Part shown: positions 17,100 to 25,582 of the stretch, in pieces | How positions within the stretch are numbered: position 1 is the stretch's first letter | Layout: each line of letters starts with the position of its first letter | Origin: JAOZHU01 sp964632845 | Lineage (GTDB): Archaea > Thermoproteota > Bathyarchaeia > Bathyarchaeales > Bathycorpusculaceae | DNA length: 64,000 nucleotides | Direction: 5' to 3' | Assembly: GCA_964632845.1 (NCBI GenBank) | Contig: CAZWDU010000002.1 | Coordinates: forward strand, 124,001-188,000 | Position numbers and translations under genes: made by a program | Notes under the pieces: generated by a model | What the model was told of the DNA's origin: nothing | What the model saw: the letters and a program-made list of their open reading frames with translations, nothing else | Database searches by the model: none

Positions 17100-18212
17100 A
17101 TGCCAGAACACAAAGAATTAGCTAAAACAATCTGCACCGTAGAACAACTCGAAAACTACGCAGGCAGACTTGACGAAGAAGAAAAGTTAAAACAAGTAAT
17201 TCAAATTCATCCCATGCGCATTAGCCCATATTACATGTCGCTTATAAACTGGAACGACCCAGACGACCCCATAAAAAAAATGGCAGTGCCATCGTCTGAA
17301 GAGCAAAATCTCGAAGGCGTCTACGATACAAGCGGCGAAGCGGAAAACACAAAAATGCCTGGGCTTCAACACAAGTATTCAGAGACCGCATTGATTTTGG
17401 CTACAAACAGATGCGCAACGTACTGCAGGCACTGTTTCAGAAAACGCCTTGTTGGACTGCCAAGCGAAGAAATCCTGAAGCGTTTCGAAGACGCCGCAGA
17501 ATACATAGCAAAGCATGAGGAAATAAACAACGTTCTAATCAGCGGCGGCGACCCGCTTGTGCTCAAGAACAAAATCATCGAACGATTCCTCGAAGTATTA
17601 ACAAAAATAGATCATCTTAGCTTCATAAGGTTTGGAAGTCGCACTCCAGTAACTCTCCCAAGCAGGTTTGCTGACCCAGAAATTCTGGCTCTTTTCAAGA
17701 AATACTCAAGGATGGATAAGAGACTGTACGTTGTAACCCAGTTTAATCACCCGCGAGAAATAACCCCGCAGTCCATAAGCGCAGTAAGCAACTTGATTAA
17801 GTCAGGCGTTTTATTAAGCAACCAGACAGTTTTGCTTAGAGGCGTTAATGACAATCCTGAAACGCTTGCGACTCTAATGGACCGCTTGGTAAGCATAGGC
17901 GTAGCGCCTTACTATGTTTTTCAATGCCGTCCAGTCAAACGAGTTAAACACCATTTCCAAGTGCCAATTTGCGAAGGAGTACAAATCGTGGAAAAAACCA
18001 AGGCGAAATGTAATGGGCACAGTAAACGCTTCAAATACGCCATGTCCCATAAAACGGGCAAGATAGAGATACTGGGCATACTGGATGGCGACGTATACTT
18101 TAAATATCATGAAGCTAAAGACAGGCAAAACTTAGGCGTTATGTTTAAACGCAGTGTTGATGAAAAAGCAGGATGGCTGGATGATTTTCGCGTGCAAGCC
18201 ACGCCAGACTGA
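17100..18212 (+). CDS. KamA-family radical SAM protein (lysine aminomutase-like)
   Basis: A 370-residue radical SAM enzyme of the KamA/YodO family. The 4Fe-4S cluster motif is CATYCRHCF (C-x3-C-x2-C) near residue 108, followed by a TIM-barrel core with ISGGDPL near 155. True lysine 2,3-aminomutases bind PLP through a lysine in a PGGGGK segment. Here the matching place reads SHKTGKIEI, so a lysine is kept but the glycine run is not. The protein is shorter than typical KamA (about 415). The reaction is therefore uncertain. ATG 17100 is chosen over GTG 17082. An MscS channel gene follows 32 nt later. Confidence 0.75.
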   Translation: MPEHKELAKTICTVEQLENYAGRLDEEEKLKQVIQIHPMRISPYYMSLINWNDPDDPIKKMAVPSSEEQNLEGVYDTSGEAENTKMPGLQHKYSETALILATNRCATYCRHCFRKRLVGLPSEEILKRFEDAAEYIAKHEEINNVLISGGDPLVLKNKIIERFLEVLTKIDHLSFIRFGSRTPVTLPSRFADPEILALFKKYSRMDKRLYVVTQFNHPREITPQSISAVSNLIKSGVLLSNQTVLLRGVNDNPETLATLMDRLVSIGVAPYYVFQCRPVKRVKHHFQVPICEGVQIVEKTKAKCNGHSKRFKYAMSHKTGKIEILGILDGDVYFKYHEAKDRQNLGVMFKRSVDEKAGWLDDFRVQATPD

Positions 18213-18244
18213 TGAACCGAGTAAGCCGTTAAGAGTGAATTGAC

Positions 18245-19330
18245 ATGTTAAAAGCAATGATGGGCCTCGCCGAACTGTTGCAGCAATACCTTAGTTTGGG
18301 TCAGCTTGTTAGTGAAACAGTTGCCTTCGCAATTATCCTCACGATTGCCCTTAGTATCGCGTGGATAGGGCACGCTATCTTTAAGAAATACTTGCTTAGG
18401 TGGGCTTCGAAAACTAAAACAAATCTGGATGATGAGATACTTCGCAACGTGCGGTTGCCAATATTTCTGTTGGCAATCCTGTTTGGCGTATATTACGGTT
18501 TAGAGGGTTTCGCATCGCTTCAGGCTTACGCTGAGACGTTAGCTTTAGCGTTCACAGTCGGCGAAATCTTGGTTGTGACTTTTGTAATAATGCGCATAGC
18601 TAACGTACTGATAAGCTGGTACGGTGAAGAAAGCCGGAAACGGGGCGGAAAAGTAAGCAACCACATCCTATTCATACTGAAGAAAGCTGTTCAAGCTGTT
18701 GTTCTCATCTTTGCTTTGCTGGCAATACTTTACGTTTTCCAAGTAGAGCTTTCAGGTGTTGTTGTTGGTCTAGGCGTAGGCGGCATAGCCATAGCTTTAG
18801 CCGTGCAGAACTTGCTGAGTGACATGTTCAGTGCTTTCTCAATCTTTTTTGATAGACCGTTCGAAATAGGTGATTTTGTTGTTGTCGGCGACTACTCTGG
18901 GACTGTTGCGCACATAGGTATGAAGTCCACGCGAATCCAGTTGTTGCAGGGTGAAGAACTGGTGATGTCTAACAAAGAATTAACGTCAAATGCTGTGCGT
19001 AACTTTAAGAGGCTGCAAAGAAGGCGGATTCTGTTCAATGTGAAGGTGACTTATGACACTTCTGTGGAAAAGCTCAAAAAAATCCCCGAGGTAATAGACA
19101 AAGTTATCAAAGATGTGGAACTGGCAACGCTGGACCGAGTTCACTTCAGGCAGTTCGGCGACTTTAGCCTTGACTTCGAAATCGTGTATTACATCAAAAC
19201 AGGCGACTACACCAAGTACATGGACATCCAGCAGAAAATAAACTACGGCATACTGGAAGAGTTTGAGAAAGAAGGCATCAAGATGGCTTACCCCACACAG
19301 CAAATAGTCCTGTGCAAAGAAAACAGTTAA
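18245..19330 (+). CDS. MscS-type mechanosensitive channel
   Basis: A 361-residue small-conductance mechanosensitive channel with about five membrane helices. The pore helix GVVVGLGVGGIAIALAVQNLLSDMFSAFSIFFDRPFEIGDFV is the family hallmark (seen near residues 180-220). It is followed by the beta domain (SGTVAHIGMKSTRIQ, VMSNKEL) and an alpha/beta C-terminal domain. It opens under membrane tension and releases solutes on osmotic downshock. It probably shares a transcript with the upstream KamA-family gene. Confidence 0.9.
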   Translation: MLKAMMGLAELLQQYLSLGQLVSETVAFAIILTIALSIAWIGHAIFKKYLLRWASKTKTNLDDEILRNVRLPIFLLAILFGVYYGLEGFASLQAYAETLALAFTVGEILVVTFVIMRIANVLISWYGEESRKRGGKVSNHILFILKKAVQAVVLIFALLAILYVFQVELSGVVVGLGVGGIAIALAVQNLLSDMFSAFSIFFDRPFEIGDFVVVGDYSGTVAHIGMKSTRIQLLQGEELVMSNKELTSNAVRNFKRLQRRRILFNVKVTYDTSVEKLKKIPEVIDKVIKDVELATLDRVHFRQFGDFSLDFEIVYYIKTGDYTKYMDIQQKINYGILEEFEKEGIKMAYPTQQIVLCKENS

Positions 19331-19433
19331 CGCAGACTTCAAGATAATGATGAAATTCTCTCCCTCTTTCCCCTGTTTATCTATTTCAAAACTGCTTTTC
19401 CAAGATTGCAATGCTTATTAAGTAAGGTAGGCA

Positions 19434-20396
19434 CTGAATAAGAAAAAAAAGGAGGATAAAGCTTCGCCTAATCTGGTATTTAATCAGAAAAGCAAAGCCG
19501 TTATCCTCACCATACTGGCAGGCGCCCTGTGGGGAACAGCCTTTCCAATCATAAAACTTGGACTGGCAACAATTGACCCAGTTGCCTTTGTTTTCTGGCG
19601 CTTTCTAGTCGCATCCGCTGTATTGCTGGTGGTAATGCGGCTGCTCGGGAAACTGGAATTCAAAATAACACACAAAAAACTGCTGGTTTTCTTGGGCATC
19701 ACCAACGGCTTAGGATACCTAGTGCAGTATGTTGGCATGAATTACACGACAACTGCAAAAGCTGCGCTTTTCATAAACTTCAGCGCGATATGGGTTGCAC
19801 TTCTAAGCCCCAAACTGCTGGGCGAAAACTTCTCCCGCAAGAAAATTGCCGGGGTCCTCTTTGGCTTGGTAGGCATCATCTTCGTAAGCACTAACCTAGA
19901 CTTTTCAGGACTAAGCGGCGGACAACTTTTCGGTGATGCCATGCTGCTTGCTTCCGGTGTTGCTTGGGCATTTTTCATGGTCTATAACAAGAAGGTGATT
20001 AAGGGTCCAACCTCTGAGGTGTTCCAATCCATGACTTGGGTGCTTGTGTTAACGATGCTTTCAATCTTGCCCTTTACAGTTTCGGCAGGAACTCGAGTGT
20101 TTGATTTGTCGAGCACAGCGTGGGCTGCCGTTGTTTACACGGCTATTGTATGCTGGGTTATACCTTACTACCTGTGGCTAGAGGGTCTCAAGCATCTTTC
20201 CGCCTCCACCTCTTCGATACTGCTGCTGTCTGAAATAGTGGTAGCAGTTGTTGCCTCCGTGGTTGTGCTGAAAGAGCCAGTTACCGTGTTCTCCACCATC
20301 GGAGCCCTCTTCATAATCATAGCTATAACACTTGTCTCGATTAGAGACAAACAGCAGGCTCAAGAAAAAAAACATGAAAAACGAGAGCATGCTTAA
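19434..20396 (+). CDS. EamA/DMT-family transporter, no usual start codon
   Basis: A drug/metabolite transporter of the EamA type with about ten helices in two repeats. The frame opens after a stop at 19428. The first EamA helix (AVILTILAGALWGTAFPIIKLGL) is encoded at 19497-19566, well before the first ATG, GTG or TTG in frame (TTG 19623), which would delete it. The only plausible starts for a full protein are CTG 19434 (giving NKKKKEDK next) or CTG 19473. GGAGG at 19451 fits neither well. Either a non-AUG start or a sequence error at the 8-A run is likely. Coordinates use CTG 19434. Confidence 0.65.
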   Translation: MNKKKKEDKASPNLVFNQKSKAVILTILAGALWGTAFPIIKLGLATIDPVAFVFWRFLVASAVLLVVMRLLGKLEFKITHKKLLVFLGITNGLGYLVQYVGMNYTTTAKAALFINFSAIWVALLSPKLLGENFSRKKIAGVLFGLVGIIFVSTNLDFSGLSGGQLFGDAMLLASGVAWAFFMVYNKKVIKGPTSEVFQSMTWVLVLTMLSILPFTVSAGTRVFDLSSTAWAAVVYTAIVCWVIPYYLWLEGLKHLSASTSSILLLSEIVVAVVASVVVLKEPVTVFSTIGALFIIIAITLVSIRDKQQAQEKKHEKREHA

Positions 20397-20408
20397 ACTT
20401 AAATAGAT
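20397..20408 (+). promoter_or_regulatory. TATA box of the amino acid ABC operon
   Basis: ACTTAAATAGAT predicts a start near 20428, just before the GGGAG ribosome site at 20432-20436 of the binding-protein gene. It overlaps the end of the upstream transporter gene. Confidence 0.5.
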
Positions 20409-20446
20409 AAACCCTTGAAATATTACGGCTAGGGAGAAAGAAAAAC

Positions 20447-21280
20447 ATGGCAAAAATATTGACTATCGGTTTAGTTGTTGTAATGCTAGTTGTAGGATTC
20501 GCTGTAGGATTAGTAGCAAGTCCGTTCCTTATGCCGCAAAGCTCATCAGCCACCGACACAGTGTGGGAACACATACAGCAAACAGGCGTCATCCGCGTCG
20601 GCACAGACCCAACATGGCCACCTTATCAACTACGCGACGAGACCACCGGCGAAATTGTAGGCTTCGAAGTTGACTTAGCAAACGCATGTGCAGCAAAGTT
20701 GGGCTTAACGATTGAATGGCAAGAGGTAGGTTTCGACAACATCATCGTTTCCGTTCAGCAGGGTCAGCTTGACATGGGCGTCAGCGGTTTCTCAGTGACA
20801 CCTGAAAGGTTAGAACTAGTTTCCTTCACTCTGCCTCACAGCACAACAGAAGGACAAGTGATAATGCTTAAAAGCACAATGGACGCCAAAGGCATAACCA
20901 CTGTAAACTCGCTTGAAGACTTCAAAACCCTAGGAATCACCGTTGGAACACAGGACGGAAACGTTGAAAAGGAAGAACTTGAAGCAGCAGGCGTAGATAT
21001 CCGATCTTGGGGTGACTCTGCATCGCCTTTCCAAGACATGGTTAGCGCAAACCCAAGCGTGCAAGCAGTATATGCTGAAACACCAATTACCACCTCGTGG
21101 ATTGCCACGTTCGAAGCACAAGGAAAACCAACAGGCATTGTATACAGTCACCCATATTACCCAGTTGCGTTCCTCGTCGGCAAGAGTTCACTCACGCTAT
21201 TAGACCAGATGAACGGGGCATTGACAGAACTCATCTACGACGGGACAGTGGATGAACTGAAAGCAGAATGGCATGCATAG
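20447..21280 (+). CDS. amino acid ABC transporter binding protein
   Basis: A 277-residue family 3 extracellular solute-binding protein, the class that captures polar amino acids. An uncleaved or signal-peptide helix spans residues 5-27, followed by a Ser/Ala linker. The mature domain begins GVIRVGTDPTWPPYQ, and the ligand-site GFEVDLANACAAKLG and DMGVSGFSVTPERLELVSFT are typical. It is first of four genes (binding protein, permease, ATPase, permease) in one direction, so a complete importer is encoded. Confidence 0.9.
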   Translation: MAKILTIGLVVVMLVVGFAVGLVASPFLMPQSSSATDTVWEHIQQTGVIRVGTDPTWPPYQLRDETTGEIVGFEVDLANACAAKLGLTIEWQEVGFDNIIVSVQQGQLDMGVSGFSVTPERLELVSFTLPHSTTEGQVIMLKSTMDAKGITTVNSLEDFKTLGITVGTQDGNVEKEELEAAGVDIRSWGDSASPFQDMVSANPSVQAVYAETPITTSWIATFEAQGKPTGIVYSHPYYPVAFLVGKSSLTLLDQMNGALTELIYDGTVDELKAEWHA

Positions 21281-21296
21281 GCAAACGTGATCCGTA

Positions 21297-21950
21297 TTGG
21301 ATGTTGGGCAACAGCTAATCTTCCTGTTGGAAGGAGTGCCATTAACTCTTTCCATTTCCATCATTTCTTTCTTAATGGGAATAGCAGTTGGGTTACCACT
21401 CGCGTTCATCAGGGTTTACGAAAAAGAAGTTAGTTTTTTAGTTGATGCTTACGAAAAAATTTTTCGTGGCGTACCAGAAATTGTTCTGATGCTCCTCTTC
21501 TTTTTTGGTTTGGGACCATATTTGCCGTTCCCGTTTAACAACGCATTCTTTGTGGCGGCGTTTGTTCTGGGATTACGAAGCGGAGCAAACCAATCTCAAA
21601 TTTACAGAGGCGCAATTCACGGCGTCGGAGATGAACAAATGATTGCCGGAATGTCTATAGGTTTCTCTAAGTGGCGGTCTATCTGGCACATCATGGTCCC
21701 GCAGGTTTTCACTTTCTCTACGCCTGGGTTGGGCAGCGAGTACGCTTTGCTCATTAAAGATTCGGCTTATGTTTATGTTCTAGCCTTGGGGGAAGTGATG
21801 TGGCGGGCGGCGCAGATAAGAACTAGTCCTCCCTATGACGCTGTCACGCCATTTATCATGGCCGCCATCATCTACATTGCGTTAACATTTCCCATTGCCT
21901 TTTGGCTTGATAAATGGGGAAATAGAAAGAAGAAAAAAACAGGGTTGTAA
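21297..21950 (+). CDS. amino acid ABC transporter permease 1
   Basis: A 217-residue HisM/HisQ-type inner membrane subunit with five helices. The EAA loop that contacts the ATPase reads GDEQMIAGMSIGFSKWRSIWHIMVPQ. The FRGVPEIVLMLLFFFGLG segment is the usual third helix region. The start is TTG 21297, with GTGAT upstream. ATG 21301 is out of frame. It pairs with the second permease at 22764 as a heterodimer. Confidence 0.88.
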   Translation: MDVGQQLIFLLEGVPLTLSISIISFLMGIAVGLPLAFIRVYEKEVSFLVDAYEKIFRGVPEIVLMLLFFFGLGPYLPFPFNNAFFVAAFVLGLRSGANQSQIYRGAIHGVGDEQMIAGMSIGFSKWRSIWHIMVPQVFTFSTPGLGSEYALLIKDSAYVYVLALGEVMWRAAQIRTSPPYDAVTPFIMAAIIYIALTFPIAFWLDKWGNRKKKKTGL

Positions 21951-21953
21951 AAA

Positions 21954-22760
21954 ATGGCAAATTTTGTAATGGAAGCAAGACACGTATACAAAACATACGG
22001 TGTTAAAAACGCAAAGAAAGCGGAAAAAGCAGTCACATGTGACGACGCCAAACACATAGTTGAAGCGGTCAAAGATGTTTCGCTGCAGATCAGGAAAGGC
22101 GACATCAAACTGATTTTTGGACCCAGCGGCTCAGGAAAAAGCACTTTTCTCCGTTGCATGGCTATGCTTGAAATTCCAGATAAGGGCGAAATCTACTTGA
22201 GTGGTGAATGCTTGACTAGTCCCGGCGTTGACCTGAACAAGGCACGGGCTAGAATAGGCTTCGTCTTTCAACACATTTACCTGTTCCGTCACCTTACTGC
22301 TTTAGGCAACGTTGAGTTGGCGCTTCGGCAGGTTTTAAAGCTGCCCAAAGAAGAAGCCCGCAAACAGGCGTTGGATGCATTAAAAGAAGTGAAGGTGACT
22401 GATTGCGCTAACAAGTATCCAGCTCAAATGTCAGGTGGCCAAGCGCAACGTGTAGGCATAGCCCGAGCCTTAGCCCGCAATCCTGACATTATTCTGCTTG
22501 ACGAGCCCACTTCAGCGCTTGACCCAGAGCTTACGGGGGAAGTCATTGATACTTTGCGTGACTTGGCGAAAGAAGGCAAAACCATGCTTATCGTGAGCCA
22601 TGAAATGCCTTTTGCTCGGGAAGTTGCAGAGGAAATGATATTTTACGATGACGGCGCAGTCGTTGAAACTGGTCCTCCATCGCAGTTCTTTAATGCACCG
22701 AACACGGATCGGGCTAAACAGTTTATGAACAGAATCATAAGTCGAACCACTAGGGAATAG
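21954..22760 (+). CDS. amino acid ABC transporter ATPase
   Basis: A 268-residue ATP-binding subunit of the GlnQ/HisP type. Walker A is GPSGSGKST near residue 56, the Q-loop is FVFQHIYLF, the signature is MSGGQAQRVGIARALA and Walker B is IILLDEPTSALD, with SHEM as switch His. Compared with GlnQ it carries about 22 extra residues between KTYG and VKDVSLQI (around 18-38), including VTCDDAKH. It starts at ATG 21954, 4 nt after the first permease. Confidence 0.92.
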   Translation: MANFVMEARHVYKTYGVKNAKKAEKAVTCDDAKHIVEAVKDVSLQIRKGDIKLIFGPSGSGKSTFLRCMAMLEIPDKGEIYLSGECLTSPGVDLNKARARIGFVFQHIYLFRHLTALGNVELALRQVLKLPKEEARKQALDALKEVKVTDCANKYPAQMSGGQAQRVGIARALARNPDIILLDEPTSALDPELTGEVIDTLRDLAKEGKTMLIVSHEMPFAREVAEEMIFYDDGAVVETGPPSQFFNAPNTDRAKQFMNRIISRTTRE

Positions 22761-22763
22761 CTG

Positions 22764-23441
22764 ATGTTTGAATTCCTCTTTAACCCCATATATGTAACGT
22801 GGATCCTTGAAGGTTTGCTCCTTACAGTAGAAATCACGCTGTTTGGGGTTTTGCTAGGGTTGGGGTTGGGGACGTTGCTGGCGATTGGCGACATATACGG
22901 GAACAAACCTATTAAAGCAGCTATCGCCGTTTACGTTGAATTCTTTAGAGGAAGCCCACTGTTTGTTCAGCTTTTTTTGGCGGTGTACACCGTTCCTGCG
23001 ATACTTAACGTCCAGATAGACCATTACGTGTTGGCTTTTCTAGTTTTTGGGTTAAACAGCGCTGGCTACCAGAAAGGTTACATGAAGGGCGCGATGGAAA
23101 CCATTTTGGGTGATCAAATGCAGGCAGGTTTATCTACGGGGATGTCAAAGCTTCAAACGCTTCGCCATGTGATTCTGCCTCAAGCTTATCGGATAGTGAT
23201 TCCCTCTTGGACTAACGAGTTTTGTTCCTTAACAAAGAGCACCGCCGTCTTGGCGTATGTGGGCTTGTCTGATTTAATCAGTGCAGGTATCTCAATCAAG
23301 GGTATTACCTATCAAGTTCTTCCAGTGTGGCTCGTAATTGGAGTAATCTACTTTATCTGGATCACTGGCTTCTCCAAAATAATGGACATAATCTACGAGA
23401 AAAAGAAGATACCCGGCATAGAACTCAATATGCTGTCGTAA
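22764..23441 (+). CDS. amino acid ABC transporter permease 2
   Basis: A 225-residue second permease of the importer, with five helices and the loop GDQMQAGLSTGMSKLQTLRHVILPQAYRI for ATPase contact. FFRGSPLFVQLFLAVY matches the polar amino acid family. It starts 4 nt after the ATPase gene. It closes the operon. The convergent flavoprotein gene ends 7 nt away. Confidence 0.88.
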   Translation: MFEFLFNPIYVTWILEGLLLTVEITLFGVLLGLGLGTLLAIGDIYGNKPIKAAIAVYVEFFRGSPLFVQLFLAVYTVPAILNVQIDHYVLAFLVFGLNSAGYQKGYMKGAMETILGDQMQAGLSTGMSKLQTLRHVILPQAYRIVIPSWTNEFCSLTKSTAVLAYVGLSDLISAGISIKGITYQVLPVWLVIGVIYFIWITGFSKIMDIIYEKKKIPGIELNMLS

Positions 23442-23448
23442 AGCTTTT

Positions 23449-24024
23449 TCAGGCGTTTATTTTCTTTAGTAGCCACGCCATGTTTTTGCCCAAGTCATCC
23501 ATGGTCGCCATGGCTTCCTCGTCGCCCGCCACATCACCTTTATGTCTTCCAAGCCCAACGTTCCAGTATGATGAGCCTGGCACAATCATTTGGCTTATCA
23601 GGAAAAAGTGGTTTATCGCGTCAAAAGTTGGAAGCGCCCCTGCCCTTCTAACTGCGACGACTGCGGCGCCTATTTTCCTTTGGAGCATGTCGCCGTTGGC
23701 GCGTGCCACGTAGCCTGCCCTGTCGATGAGCGCTTTCAGTTCAGGTGTCATCATCGAGAAATAAACAGGTGAGCCTAAGATTATGCCGTCTGCCTCCACC
23801 ATCTTCTGTATGTACGCGTTCACGTTGTCACCTTCTATTACGCAACGTTTATTCTTAGTATCGTAGCAGGTTCGGCACGCGTTACAGCCGCGAATCTGCT
23901 CCCCAGCAAGCTGTATCAGCTCGGTTTCTATGCCTTCAGCTTCTAGAACTTGTAAAACACGCTTGAGCAGTATGGCGGTGTTTCCGTCTTTTCTTGCGCT
24001 GCCATTAAATGCTATAACCTTCAT
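23449..24024 (-). CDS. iron-sulfur flavoprotein-type FMN reductase
   Basis: A 191-residue flavodoxin-fold protein of the NADPH-dependent FMN reductase / iron-sulfur flavoprotein group. The N-terminal AFNGSARKDGNTAILL binds FMN phosphate. The CNACRTCYDTKNKRC motif near residue 47 (four Cys) resembles the cluster motif of Isf proteins, though spaced differently from the classical one. LGSPVYFSMMTPELKALIDR is the dimer/flavin loop. It probably shuttles electrons between ferredoxin and unknown acceptors. It stands alone. Confidence 0.8.
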   Translation of the reverse strand: MKVIAFNGSARKDGNTAILLKRVLQVLEAEGIETELIQLAGEQIRGCNACRTCYDTKNKRCVIEGDNVNAYIQKMVEADGIILGSPVYFSMMTPELKALIDRAGYVARANGDMLQRKIGAAVVAVRRAGALPTFDAINHFFLISQMIVPGSSYWNVGLGRHKGDVAGDEEAMATMDDLGKNMAWLLKKINA

Positions 24025-24350
24025 GGAGCATCACTACGCTGTGGTAGGATCAGCATGGAATAAAAAGATAGCCGCAGCACAAGCGACAAGTTAATGGTTA
24101 AAAACGCTCAAATCACCTTTTCGGTTTGTTTGATGTGCATTTACGTTGGTAAGTGCGCAAAAGGCGCACATTCACGGTAACGCGTTGTAGCCCACAGTAT
24201 ATGAGCATGTGCGAAATGTCGTAGTACGTGATAAACGTTTTTATAGGGGAATTAATGCATATGGCTTGTCACATTAACTCATGTAACTAACGAAGCTCCT
24301 GAAAGCTTAGAATAAGGCATGAAAAATTTTGTGGCAGGAGAAATGAAATA
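24025..24350. other. leader region upstream of the DEAD-box helicase
   Basis: Spacer of 326 bp between divergent genes. It holds a perfect inverted repeat, GTGCGC-AAAAG-GCGCAC (24153-24169), and a TATA-like GTTTTTATAGG (24237-24247). That box would give the helicase mRNA a leader of about 80 nt. Short related strings around it (TGTGCATTTACG, CATGTGCGAAATG) suggest structure. No frame is supported. Confidence 0.45.
24237..24247 (+). promoter_or_regulatory. TATA box of the DEAD-box helicase
   Basis: GTTTTTATAGG predicts a start near 24268 and an unusually long leader for this genome, ending at TTG 24351. Confidence 0.45.
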
Positions 24351-25502
24351 TTGGAAATGCAATCGTTTGAAGACTTGCCACTAAGTAGGGAAGTCTTGAG
24401 AGGAATAGAAGAACTTGGGTTTGAAAATCTTTTTCCGATTCAAGCTCAGGCGATAATGCCCTTGCTCGAAGGCAAAGACGTCATCGGGCAGGCGCAGACA
24501 GGAACAGGCAAAACCGCAGCTTTCGGCGTGCCCATGGTTGAGCGCGTAAACCCAGCAATCCCAAAGGTTCAGGGTTTAGTTTTAGTGCCCACGCGTGAGC
24601 TTGCCGTGCAAGTTGCTGAGAACCTCAGCCTCTTCGCGAAATACGCGAAACTACGGGTTCTGCCAGTTTACGGAGGCGCGTCAATTGGAAACCAAATACG
24701 CGCGCTGCAAAGTGGCGTCCACATTGTTGTGGGCACACCAGGCCGCCTAATTGACTTGCTTAAAAGGCAAATATTGAATCTGGCATCCGTGCAGATTGTG
24801 GTTCTTGACGAGGCTGACAGGATGTTGGACATGGGATTCATAGACGACATCGGCTATATCCTTGCTAGAACGCCGACGAACAGGCAGACCAGCCTTTTTT
24901 CGGCGACTATAGACCAGACTGTGATGGGCGTCTGCAACAGATATATGAAAAACCCTGTGAAAGTTCTTGTAAGCAAGGACGAAATCGCGCTCACGCAGAT
25001 GAAACAGTACTACATGACGGTGAGCGCCCACAGCAAATTCGAAGCACTCTGCAACATTCTGGATGAGAATCACATAGGCAGAGCCATAATTTTCTGTAAA
25101 ACACGTAAAGGTACAAGTACCGTTGCAGATAAACTGCGGCGAAAAGGTTACAATGCTGAGCCGCTTCACGCGGGCTTCACTCAGTCGCAAAGAGATTTCG
25201 CCATCAACGCTTTCCGAAACGGTAAACTGAAGTTGCTTGTGGCGACTGATGTTGCCGCCAGAGGTTTGGACATTGAAGGCATAACACACATTATTAACTA
25301 TGATGTGCCATTGGACGCGCTGGTGTATTTCCACAGAATCGGCAGAACCGCCAGAATGGGACGCGAAGGAATCGCTATAACACTGGTAAGCTACGGTGAA
25401 CTCGCTGGGTTCGACAGCATCAAAGCTTTAACTAAAACCAAAATAGAAGAACTTGAAACGGCAACGTCGGACATGGATTCGCCGATTCAAAGCTTCTACT
25501 AA
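24351..25502 (+). CDS. DEAD-box RNA helicase
   Basis: A 383-residue ATP-dependent RNA helicase, minimal two-domain core without long tails. All motifs are present: Q motif FEDLPLS...PIQAQAI, motif I AQTGTGKT, Ia PTRELAVQ, II VLDEADRMLDMGF, III SAT, IV AIIFCKTR, V ATDVAARGLDI and VI HRIGRTARMGREG. It remodels RNA, likely in ribosome assembly or cold response. The start is TTG 24351 (GGAG 10 nt upstream), or ATG 24357 two codons later. The long leader could carry temperature control, as in some archaeal helicases. Confidence 0.92.
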   Translation: MEMQSFEDLPLSREVLRGIEELGFENLFPIQAQAIMPLLEGKDVIGQAQTGTGKTAAFGVPMVERVNPAIPKVQGLVLVPTRELAVQVAENLSLFAKYAKLRVLPVYGGASIGNQIRALQSGVHIVVGTPGRLIDLLKRQILNLASVQIVVLDEADRMLDMGFIDDIGYILARTPTNRQTSLFSATIDQTVMGVCNRYMKNPVKVLVSKDEIALTQMKQYYMTVSAHSKFEALCNILDENHIGRAIIFCKTRKGTSTVADKLRRKGYNAEPLHAGFTQSQRDFAINAFRNGKLKLLVATDVAARGLDIEGITHIINYDVPLDALVYFHRIGRTARMGREGIAITLVSYGELAGFDSIKALTKTKIEELETATSDMDSPIQSFY

Positions 25503-25582
25503 ACCACTCGGGCACTGGGCGCAAGCCTAGTGTCGCCTTCCCGTTTCCACGGAGCCAAGTGTTTGCTACATGGCGTGAGGAA

